Assembly: GCA_002633005.1 (NCBI GenBank)
Contig: NMRA01000642.1
Coordinates: forward strand, 87,874-151,873
DNA length: 64,000 nt
Source of the DNA: Phoronis australis
Lineage: Eukaryota > Phoronida > Phoronidae
Reading direction: 5' to 3'
Both the position numbers and the translations under genes were made by a program. Positions within the stretch are counted from its first letter, which is position 1, and every line of letters begins with the position of its first letter. Under the pieces are notes generated by a model. The model was given only the letters and a program-made list of their open reading frames with translations. It ran no database searches and was not told the DNA's origin. Positions 48,901 through 60,900 of the stretch are shown here, piece after piece.

Positions 48901-51900
48901 AAGTGTGATGCCATGGAGGTACATGCAGCGTAGTACACAGACGTGAGCGACACCTAGCTGCTTTAGTAAAATTCAATTTTCCTTCACCCCATCTCCACAG
49001 TTGTTGATTTTGAGTTATTTTCTGCTGGTCCTTGTGTTACACAAACTAAGACAACTGGCATTATCCTAATCTGCGCCTGCGCATTTCGTTTTAGTTTTTT
49101 TGTTATACTTTGATGAAGTGAACCTTGCGAACGAATCTAGTTTTCGTAACGTTTTTGAGCAGGTAAGGATATTAGTTAAAAGTTTGCATAGTTGAGAAAC
49201 CGTTACAACATGCCAAGTGATACGTACGATAACTGGAAAAGTTGGTAAATTGTTCGTTGGATTAAATATTTCTAATAATTTCCAAACCTAAATTCAAGAT
49301 ACAGCTAACCTATCAAGTGATCTCTTGAGAGCCTTACCCGGGTTGTCTATAAATTCATAGTTAATCGTCCATTTGTAATCGTTAGCCATGATTCTCATAC
49401 ATCGTTCCGCCACTCCACAGATGGTCAACAATGGGTTTATTCCAATTGATCGGGGCACGACTGCGCCATCAACGACGTAGAGTCCACGAAATACATGCCC
49501 AGTATTACCTACAGACGTTCAGTTCATAGAGTACCTCGAAAGACATTATGGACCACATGCTCACATCTACATGTACATGTATTCATTATTTTGTGATGAG
49601 GTATATAAGTCAGCCCACATTGGCAAACGTTTTGTTTACAAACTTAACTTATCTCCAATTTCTCAAAACGCTTGCCAGTGTGGACGTGTTTTTAAAGCAA
49701 TTAGCTGAGATTTGCAGGAGATCTATCCTGCACAGTAATTTTGAAAACTGTTTGGTGGAGTTTGATGGATGACAGCCAATCAGCATGCAGCTGAAAATCA
49801 TATGACTGTCACTGTTTAAAATGTCAGCCTCTGTAAGGTAGTGGTGTGTAGATGAGGCTGGGAACAGCATACAGAAGTTCTCAGCACGTGCCCTGCTTTT
49901 GACTTAATGGTACCACATTCATCAACAATTCTTCAAAACTTAGAGAAATTTATTGTAACCTTGTACGTCTTCATTTTTCTTTTTTATTCATTCACAGGTC
50001 CACGGCGTGGGACGCTTAGTATTAAGGTAGGTGGATACACAAAAAAATTAATTTTGACTGTTTTTTACATTTTTATGTCATCCTAAACTTTAATTCGTGA
50101 TGCACAGTATACTGAAGAAAAATAAAATCATTCTGAAAATCCAAAGTTGTTTTTTTCAGCTATATTTGACCAAACCTCAGTAAGTCATGTGTCTTGAGTG
50201 CTCACCAGCTCAGTGATTGACAACTGGGGCGGAGCTTATATACAGGTACACTAGCTCTAATCTAACCCTGTCAACAAGCATTGCGTAACGGGGCAATCGA
50301 GAGTGATGTACCAGCTGATATTGGTGTTGTAGCAAGACCATGAATAAAACAATTCTATTTTTGACCATTTGAAAGTTGGNNNNNNNNNNNNNNNNNNNNN
50401 NNNNNNNNNNNNNNNNNNNNNNNNNNNNNNNNNNNNNNNNNNNNNNNNNNNNNNNNNNNNNNNNNNNNNNNNNNNNNNNNNNNNNNNNNNNNNNNNNNNN
50501 NNNNNNNNNNNNNNNNNNNNNNNNNNNNNNNNNNNNNNNNNNNNNNNNNNNNAAATACCTTTAGCTGTTAAGGGTCTCTTAGACAATTCAGGACATAACA
50601 CTACACCGTCCACGAGGGCTTCGTGATTAGGGTCTTTATCAACGAAGTACATCAAATCTTTGTGTGACAAAGTCAGGTTGACCTCAAGGTCAGAGGTCGT
50701 GCTACTCTTGGTCATTTGGAAGATCCCTTTCATGGTCTCCTCAACTCTAAATCCCGGTGTCTTGCTTGTCTTCCAGTCAATGGACTCTATAGTAATTGAT
50801 TGAGTAATATCAGACTTGACTATCTAAGACAAAGAGCGCAAAGTGGCTAGAAGTGTGATGCCATGGAGGTACATGCAGCGTAGTACACAAACGTGAGCGC
50901 CACCTAGCTGCTTTGGTCCTTGTGTTACACAAACTAAGACAACTGGCATTATCCTAATCTGCGCCTGCGCCATTTCGTTTTAGTTTTTTTGTTATACTTT
51001 GATTAAGTGAACCTTGAGAACGAATCTAGTTTTCGTAACGTTTTTGTGCCGGTGAGGATATTCCTTAAAAGTTTGCATAGTTGAGAAACCGTTACAACAT
51101 GCCAAGTGATACGTACGATAATTGGAAAAGTTGGTAAATTGTTCGTTGGATTAAATATTTCTAATAATTTCCAAACCTAAATTCAAGATACAGCTTACCT
51201 ATCAAGTGATCTCTTGAGAGCCTTACCCGGGTTGTCTACAAATTCATAGTTAATCGTCCATTTGTAATCGTTAGCCATGATTCTCAAACATCGTTCCGCC
51301 ACTCCACAGATGGTCAACAATGGGTTTATTCCAATTGATCGGGGCACGACTGCGCCATCAACGACGTAAAGTCCACGAAATACATGCCCAGTATTACCTA
51401 CAGACGTTCAGTTGATAGAGTACCTCGAAAGACATTATGGACCACATGCTCACATCTACATGTACATGTATTCATTATTTTGTGATGAGGTTTATAAGTC
51501 AGCCCACATTGGCAAACGTTTTGTTTACAAACTTAACTTATCTCCAATTTCTCAAAACGTTTGCCAGTGTGGACGGGTTGTTAAAGCAATTAGCTGAGAT
51601 TTGCAGGAGATCTATCATGCACAGTAATTTTGAAAACTGTTTGGTGGAGTTTGATGAATGACAGCCAATCAGCATGCAGCTGAAAATCATATGACTGTCA
51701 TTGTTTAAAATGTCAGCCTCTGTAAGGTAGTGGTGTGTAGATGAGGCTGAGAACAGCGTACAGAAGTTCTCAGCACGTGCCCTGCTTTTGACTTAATGGT
51801 ACCACATTCATCAACAATTCTTCAAAACTTTGAGATATTTATTGTAACCTTGTACGTCTTCATTTTTCTTTTTTATTCATTCACAGGTCCACGGCGTGGG

Positions 51901-54900
51901 ACGCTTAGTATTTAGTCGACGGCGACGGCGCATCTCCGCTACGGCAAGTATTAATGCTCAAGTAGAAAACAGAATGTTTTTCTCTTGTATGCCCATAGCG
52001 TTTGAAAAAATAATTATCACTCCCAAATATTCCACTGCAAAATACAGCCAATCTACTTACAACACAACCAAGGAGAAACTGATGTCAAATGTTTGGCCGA
52101 ATTATTCTAGTGTGAACTGGTCACCAAATTCACCAAGAACCACATAAGCCCGAATTTGAGCGTGTTTGGAAACACTTCTTCGCTAGAGTTGCCAGTATGG
52201 TCGGGCCTTAAAACTGCAACATAGGAGTCTACGAAAAAATGATTTGCTGATACCACGTGTCTCGTCTTGGCTTTTACAAAGATACAGAGAATTCCTTTTA
52301 TAGTCTTTTAACAAAAGTACGATACTCACCCACAAACACTTGACATTTGTGGTTGACGACTCCCGTCTTTCCGGATTCCGCCATGATGCATCCACCCAGT
52401 GGATGAACGGTTACTGTACCGCGGCCGCTGTATATCGACTTTAAACGATCTGACCATAGTGGGTTCTCAACGTAGGTCCCGCCCAAAGCCTTTGCAGCGA
52501 TTTTATACACCTGTACGATGGTAATCATTAGTGTTCTTGACACGAACCACAATACACGATTGATGAAACTGCAATATAAGCCTTTTTGTAACGGTTTATT
52601 GCAAACGGTCATGGATCTCTTTTCATCAATTTAAATCCAATTTATAACCCAGTTCATTACCTCGTCAATCCTTTTATAGTTTGGACTCTTGCCGGACCCC
52701 GGCCAATCTATCTTAACGCCATCTTTATCCAGCTTTATTTGGCCGCTGCTATTCTCACCGTTAATGTCCACGTGATCGTGACTCATAGCCAATAGTCCCA
52801 GAGTTTTCTCAGTTGCTTCACCCTGTAACGGAAGAGGCGAGTTTTGAAGATAGTTATAGTAATAAAAATAACATAACACAAAGCGTTATTCCGACACTGG
52901 TGAAGGCTCCCAAAAATAGAGTTCGGCAGAAGATTCTTCCTCTTGGCATATTTATCAAGTGCAGTGTGTCCTTTACATTCATCACCAGTGCATCCTAATT
53001 GTGACTGATGCTGGTTGCCATATTGGTAGCGAATACAAAACATCTGGGGCTACGGACAGGCTAATAGCAATATGTTGCAAAATGAAAGGAGATTCGAGTT
53101 TCAAAACAGGCGTTGCGTTTTGTAGTTACGACCACAATTTATTGTCTGTCAACAGTGAAAACAACGTTTGTTTGAAGTACCGACTACACTGTTTAACCTC
53201 CGAGAACAACTTACTGAAATCTTGTCCACAAACTGCTGAAAGTCTTCACTTGGGCCAAAGTCGTGCGAGTAAAGAGAGGATCCCAAGAATAGGAAAATTT
53301 TCAAACCGTCGATCAAAGCCGTAGGTGTAGTTGTGTCCTCTATTATCAGCTGTTCTTCGTAGGGAGTACTTTTATTTTTCAAGTCGCGTAAATCCAGGAT
53401 ACTGGTAATGCAAGGACCTGGGTAAATAGTTCAATGCAACAACTGTCAGTATGTACACAAAATACGGTAAAATATCACCAATTTAAGGTGCAATATGGCG
53501 ACCGAGTGAAATTATATGTTTTCATAAGTAGCATCAAATAGTTGCTATGCCATTAGAATTGTCTGTGCCATAACTACCTCCTGACAATGTTTTTCAGAAA
53601 CTGCGGACATTCAAAACAATAGTTGTAATATCAAAAACAATTTCGGCAATGATTTTTGTCCGAAATTGGTGAGATTTTACCGTGGTAAAATTTCACTGCA
53701 ACTGCTTCGCCATGTTGGTATGCCGGGCTAGTGAACCTAGGCCCATGTAAATTATGGGAAACCAATCCATGTCATACCTGAGTTCAGAAGTGACGATGGT
53801 TGAGGTCCAAGCTGAAACGTTTGCTTGTTCATATTAATGATCATTAAATCGTTCATCATCACCTTCCTGTTAACAGGTAGGCCTAAAACGCCGGCTGTCA
53901 TAATTAAATTCATGTTATCAAGTGTAACTGATTTGTGAAGCCATAATCAAATCCAAGTGTATCAGAAAGAAGAATTATGTTTGTTTTTTTTAACTGTATG
54001 ACTAATAGAGACTGGGCAAGCTTCTACATGTATTACTATCAATATTATTATTATTATTTTTGTTATAGTCTATATTTCACGAGGATATAGTTTTAAATAT
54101 ACAAACCATACTTAACAGGTGCTAATATACAACATGGTTCTCAATAACTTAATGAATTTTCAAGTGAATAAATTAATAAATTGTATTAATTAAAACAGAG
54201 ATAATTTAATCTAAGTAATTTACGAGATTAAGATTTAATTAAAACAAATATAAAGAGAGACAAAATGCGAGAGGAGACAGCCACAGATGCCAAATTAATC
54301 ACTGAAGAAATTCACGAGTTCACGCTTGAAGTACATGTAACAGTAGGTGTTCACTTCCTTTATGACAACAGGCAACGCGTTCCATTCTTGTACAGCATGT
54401 ATAGCATGGAGATCGATAAAATGATATTTCCCGCCTTTTTACAGCAAACGTGTTGAGATACTAGAAGCTAGTATTGACCTCGTGCTGGTCACGAACAGGA
54501 ATAATGTTTTCATGAAGGTTGTGGGAAAATCTTTGTGAAAACACTTGAAGATCATTACATAACATTCTGAACAAATACGACTTATCAATTGGTAACCACT
54601 GTAACCCAGAAAAAACTTGAGCCGGAGGCGTGCGAGAGAAATTTCAAGTAAAAACCCTTGCAGCCTGTTTCTGAGCCTTCTGCAGAAGACCAATAAAGTG
54701 AGCCACGCCCGGTCCAGACACAGTTACAATAGACCAAAGGAGGTAATATACCTGTACAGGATTTAAAATATTTTAGGTTGTCGGTTCTGCTCTTATTCCA
54801 GGCACATTTTGGTTAATCAACGCGTTTTCAGTAAAGTAATCGTTTTTACGCCTCGGGATTTTGACGAAATTTCCAAGAGGTTTTGCGAATGTCATAAGCC

Positions 54901-57900
54901 TGATACTCGTGTAGGATTCTCTATCTATTATATCGAGTACACCCTGTCTTCACAGGAATTTTTAAGGTGATGCTCTAGTATTTATATACCTAGTATGTTA
55001 TCCTCTCCTTTTCTCAAGAAGTGCGTTACACTTGTATTTTAAATAATAAATTTTAAAACTTATCTCCTGAGTGTCTTTTGTGATTGGCAATTGAATACCA
55101 CATCACTTTCATTAAGAAATCTTTAATCTAAATTTTCCTGCCCGTAACGGTTTAGCTGTTCTTGCTGTGCTTAATTTCGATATCAGCCTTTACCTCCAAA
55201 TTGAGATTCGTGCCTAGTTTTAAGGCTATGAGCGATAAAAAATTCGAAATTTTGCCAACATCATTCCCAAAACAGCTAATCTGACTTAAATGAAACTGTT
55301 ATATACTATGCAATTAACGTTATTTTCCTCAGACTGATTTTTGAACAGGCTTGTTTTGAATAAGACACAGTCAAAATTTGAGGCTTCCGTGATATTTATG
55401 AAAACATCGATTTTCATCTCAGAAACTTCATAAAATAAAAAGAAAGTTTTGGAAAATTGATTTTGAGATTTGCTGATGGAAATCCATGTGAATTGATAAT
55501 GCTGATAATGCTTTATCTTTCCTGAAACCTAGAGGTCCTTGCTGAAACATTGTTTTCTGCTAAATTTTAGTACAGGAGAACATGGAAGTGTAAAGATAGA
55601 TTTGCGTAATGTAAAAAATTAAATTCTACAAAATTGTTACTTTCAGCCAAAAATATGTACCTTTTCTGAGTACAATTGTGGAATTTTTTATAGATAGGTT
55701 GACTAAAAGCTCATGCTTCCTGGTGGGGTTACTCAACAGAAACGATCGCAGAGCTCTGCCCCTTATAGTATCCAAGTTAATTGCTAGAGTTGTGAATGTC
55801 CTCTTGACCTGAGAAAGTAGTACGCTGCAAACCAGTTACATGTACATGCATCTTCGGCTGCACTGAACAGTCGTTCATTAGATTGCAAATTATATAGGTG
55901 CAATCAACTTAGGCAAATAATGTGTGCGCTAAACGCAGAATTTCACAAAGGTTTGCTGTGATGTGAAGCGTGTAGGTGCTACAACATCCCGAAGGTACAT
56001 GTACTCAACACCCTAGAAACTTCACAACAGCCCCATGACCACAAAACTATAAAACTCTCTTCAACATTCCCTAAAATTGCCACAACACCCCAGAATTCAT
56101 TACAACACTCCCACACCATTAGAACTTTTTCTCGTTCAGTAACTTAATCAGACAACCCGGATGTGATCTTAGTGACACCCGGCTCCCTTGTTAACTGCTG
56201 CATGCAGTCTTTTGTCTGGTATAAAATAGGATATACAGTAAGAGCTACTGAAGCGAGCAGATCTTAAGGCCCGTTACTGTACAGTTCATGTGGTTACAAG
56301 TGATGCTTCATGTAACTGTTGTTTACCCCGAAGTTGAGCGTGAGTGTTCGCGTCAACTGCGGAGTTATAGCTCAGCCAAGTTATGGCAAGGCGGCGCCAC
56401 CGTGACCATGTCCTGTACAACGAGCTATAGTGTATATGGTAATCAGGTTATCTCATTGGGCTTGTATACATTAGTACGCCTTATTTGCTGCGGGGCTGGG
56501 CGAGGGTAGAGAGACCTTGGCCATCACCAGCAACAAGCGACACTATTCTTGTTGTGAGATTGTGGGAGTTGTTGGGATTTCCCAGATCTTATGAGTTTGT
56601 GATGGTGTTGTGGGTAATTTGTGGGGGCTGTTGTGATGTTTGTGCAGTGCTGTGGCACCTAAACGCTTTTAAATTTCCGAGAGCTTCCTTCCTAAATCCA
56701 ATTGAGAAGACCTGCAAAACCGTGGACCCCTCTGGCCTGATTTTTTGGAATACATGTTTGATGTAGTACATGTATATTGCAGTTGAAAACTCAATGCAGC
56801 AAACATCTTCTTGAGAAAGCGGAGGAATTGAAATCGGCGGCGGTCTTGAAGTATGCCAACATGGGAAGAAAGTAAACTAGGAGGCCATTGAGGCACTCAT
56901 TGCTATCACCAATCTTTATATCTCTTAATTTGAACTCTTAAATTTCATCTCGTGGTACGTGCGGATAGTTTTGTCTGTATGGATCACGAAGCTCTCAAGG
57001 GAAAAAAATCTAGCCAAAAATTGGGTCCCAGTTTGCAGTAAACTTAGACACTTGACTCCTGGAGTGTGATTGGTTCGAAGGCTGTGTTTGTAAGTCAGTA
57101 AGTGTATATTATGAGTTTTACAAATTAATGTTGTGTAAACAGAGCAATAAGTATCTAGCAAGTTATTTCTCTTATTCTGGTGGCTTTTAAGTATGTTGCT
57201 AATTTGTGTTGCTTTAACTTTATTATGGACTGAGTGCGACTTTAACAACCGTTGGATAAAGGCGGCTACTCAGACAACACAACGTACGCACTTATGAACT
57301 GTGTGGCTCGTGAAGCAATGATTACAGTTATCTGACCTCACAAACGCGCGTTTGTAGTCATGAAACATGATTTACTTTGCTCATGAAGTTAAACAAACAA
57401 AAGCAGCTAAAGAAAATGAACATTCAAATGACTTGTGGCGAAGCTTCGCACTGCTATAAGTACATGTTTAAGGTAGCTTTAAATCAAAGGAAAATGAATA
57501 ACTTTATTGTCACGTGTCAAAGTTTTAATTTCCACCTCGCATAACCAGATTACACTTAGGGCTATTTTTTCTAAAACCTGCTTGTGTCAGAGTGTAGAGG
57601 ATTTATTGTTACTATGACACTCGACAAAAATGGAACTCCGGTTCAAATTTGTATATTGAACTTAACCAATGAAAAAGTCCAATAGTGCTTCACAAAAATC
57701 ACATCTGAGAACCTTGGCAACAAACTTTTAGATACCTGTTCTATGTTTTACGCGGTTGACTCTTACAGGTTTTGGAGATATTTTAGGCTTTTGCGAATCA
57801 CGTGATCTGTTATTTCTGGTGTCATTCCTGTACTTTGAGTATAAAATGTCCGTGCTGATGAAGCACAAACTTTTGTAACAGTTGTAGTCCTGGCTATGTA

Positions 57901-60900
57901 ATCATCTTTTTGCTTTGATAATTTTTGATTTCTCTGTATAGAGATTCCATTTCTACCCCTTGATTTATTGCCCTAGACTGAGAAAGAATCAAATAGCAAC
58001 AATTACATGTACGTAGCCTGGTTTAGATTAAATCCATGCTATTTATGACACTTAATGAACCAATTTTTGAAATGCTTTTTGTTTTTGTGGTTGTTGTATT
58101 CCACAAATGCTCACATTCTTTCAAATACGTTTTATTTTCTTCAATTCATCACATTTAAAGGAAAGTTAGTAGAACATTGTTTTTGTTAAATAATGAATGA
58201 AAATCTTTTAAGTCGTTACTGTACTCTTCTCTTCTTTAAATTAGCGGACACATGAATTTTCTGAATACTTCTCTTATCGAATCTTATGCTCTTGGAAAAT
58301 TTCAGTAAACAAAAACGTAAGTTTTCAGTTTTGAGAACTAAACTTCTTCCAAAAATTTGTTCAAAATTCTTAAGGTTTTCAAACACTCCAGTTTCTGAAA
58401 CTTAAGTTTTTTTAAAAACGTAGGTGTTATGGGAAAGTTCTTGGGACAAATTTAACTTTTCATAGGTTAAGCTTTTAGAGCTCTATTTTTTAGAACAATC
58501 AAGTTTTTTCGGCTGAAATTTTTGAAAAATATAAGCTTATACAAACTTAGGTTTTAAGGAAACTAATTTTGTTCCAAACAACTTGTTCCAAAATGTCAAA
58601 AATATGGTCTGACAGTATTTTTAGTAGTATTGTTTTGTCATTCTGTTTGATTGGCATGACCCCTGAGTTAAGTACAGTGATGATGTAATTTGTTTACTTC
58701 AAAATAGTGTGGAAATTTCTAGAAGACCGAGGTCAGAACGGTGATGATGTAATTTGTTTACTGCAGTATAGTGTGGAACTTTCTAGAAAACTCTAGCATG
58801 ACAGTGATTAATGCAGTCTGGAACATTCTAGAGACTGGTTATGCGTTTGTAGAATGGTTGGGTAAATTCAGGAAAGTACCACAATGTGCTTGAATTGATG
58901 AAAAGTTCCAGAACAATGTATTAGGCTATAAATACACAAGCACGGGTTTGTGTTAGTGAGATCAAGTCAGTTAATCGGTGAGTTCAAGAAAGTTAACCAA
59001 GAGATTACAATTGAATTGTAGTGAAGAGACTCAGCAGTTACAGCGGTAGTCAATAGAGAGCCAGCTATAGAGACAGCAGGTTTTTGAATCGACCAGTGTA
59101 ACAGTTGCTGAACGTGTCTCAGAAGTTCATCACAATTCAAGGCTTCGCAGCATTGGCTGGAGCATAAACAGACATTACGTCGGACGTTTTGTTTGAGTAG
59201 GCTTGTGAACGTACGGTCGGGATTAATAAAGGATTAACTCGAACCAGTCTTCAGTCAATCATCGCACCGAAAGCTATTAGCACCGGTCTGTAACAACCTG
59301 CACCCATCCACACACGGGGAAAAACGTGACACAAAGTACTTAGTTTTGCAAAAAAAAACTTGAGCTTTCGAGATTTTAACTTAATTTTTTCAGACCAAAA
59401 CCTTAAAATTTTCGATGAAAACTTAGGTTCATTTTTGTAAGCGTCCTTATTTCGTCGTCACCATTACCACCACCGATGAAACTACCATCAACACCGCCCC
59501 CTACCGTGCCAAACCTTTCCAGAATTATCCGTGGTAGTACTATTCAGAAATGAATGTAGCTTACCTGGGGCGTCAGAGTTTTTCTCTTGGAAATCTGAAG
59601 CAAGGGCCAAACTCTTCGTCTTTTCATTGTTGTCATAACTGAAACCTATTTGATCTCCATTTCCACTGAATCCTTTTCCAATTGAATCGGATAGGTCCAA
59701 ACCCTGCTCCCTTGACCTGGAAGAAGAAATATTGAAAATGTTGAACTGCACGCCCATATCTCTTTTTCCGTTTTTTACGGAAAAAATTAAGCAGACAGGA
59801 TATACGAAGCAGGCTTTAAAATGCTTTAAACCACCATTTAGGTTGTTTTAATAATAGGGTCGGCCCGGATTACACAGTGACATTTGAATCTCGCCGTATT
59901 TAACTGCAATGCCGTAAGCATCCCTAAGGAATATTTGTTGCCTTGTTTTCGTGCCTCTAGACTTTCACATGTTCTTTTTTGTTGTCTGATTCCTTACAAG
60001 TTTCTCGCGGTTGGATTACTGTATTCGTCTTTCCAATTCCAACGAAGTATTAGTGCTCTGCCCCGGGCTACAACTCCAATGTTTAAATTTTGATATACTG
60101 GACAAATACCCGTGGATGTGCGTTATGAAATTCTTTGCCTTCCCCACATCAATAAGAGACTCGAAATTGTGTCCGACTTCCAAAACGAGGTTGTGCTTTC
60201 TGATCACAGGGGCAAAGGATAGTTCTATGGAAGTGCGATCCGGGACGACCCAATTGCCATCACGAAACCCTAAGTCACAACACTGCATATCACAACCGGG
60301 AGTATAACAAATCACACATGAGAAAAAAAGAAGAAAATTAAAAAAATTCTTAGCTTCTCAGACATGAGTGTAGTGACATGTGAAAGTATCCAGCGCTTGT
60401 GTGTCATCTTCATCTACACGCATGTTTAGTGTACGAACCTGTGCCTTATCGCGATACACTGATGTCCCGACGGAATGTGAAAAGAGGCATAGTGTTACCA
60501 AATACTGAGTTGTCACAACCATCATAAACACAACACGTCAACATTATTTATTAGACCGTAAATCACGCAAAAAAGCAGCAATATCTGACGACACAAACAC
60601 ATTGGAGGATGGCTACTGATGCGATTGGATGCCCCGATTCTACGCAGTATGTATAAATTAAGAAATGTTCGTAACTCGAGATCAGCTAATTAAGAAATCG
60701 TCAGATAATGTTTGAGGGTACTTTTATACTTGGGCAATGACTTAGGAATATTCAAGGTGCCGGCAATACAACAATGACTGCCTGAACTTGCGGCCATTTA
60801 CCTGGCAAGAACCTCTGTGGAACCCAACGAACCAGCTGCCACAATGACGATGTCTGCTCTAACGACTTGCTCCTCCATGTAATCCTCGTCACCATGACAA

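Larger units (their letters stand above)
48603..50025. repeat. Tandem duplication left of the assembly gap, copy 1
   Basis: Near-identical to 50553-51912 apart from scattered substitutions and a ~65 bp stretch (about 48963-49027) absent from copy 2. Contains exons 8 and 9. The copies diverge beyond their right ends. Confidence 0.93.
50553..51912. repeat. Tandem duplication right of the gap, copy 2
   Basis: Starts at the first resolved base after the gap and repeats 48603-50025, including both exons and their splice sites. Confidence 0.93.
58594..59331 (+). mobile_element. Probable solo LTR with heat-shock elements
   Basis: Begins TGTC and ends GACA, flanked by CAAAA and CAAAG as an imperfect 5 bp target duplication. 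It interrupts an AT-rich degenerate repeat that resumes after it. In order it contains the HSE motifs, TATAAATA at 58927, and AATAAA at 59225-59230, the layout of U3-R-U5. No internal retroelement coding sequence is adjacent, so a solo LTR is likely. Inserted antisense to the host gene. Confidence 0.55.
53418..59564 (-). other. Long intron between fusion exons 4 and 5
   Basis: 6.1 kb without a supported gene. Contains the solo LTR at 58594-59331, set in a degenerate AT-rich repeat (AAACTTAAGTTTTT-like words, about 58300-59430) that appears on both sides of it. Confidence 0.6.

Noticed and set aside
54265-54456. Short plus-strand frame with an acidic start
   Set aside because: Lies in the long fusion-gene intron with no domain, homologous pattern or splice partner.
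60016-60315. 99-codon minus-strand frame between fusion exons 3 and 4
   Set aside because: Exon 3 ends in phase 2 and exon 4 completes that codon directly; no GMC motif and no need for an extra exon.
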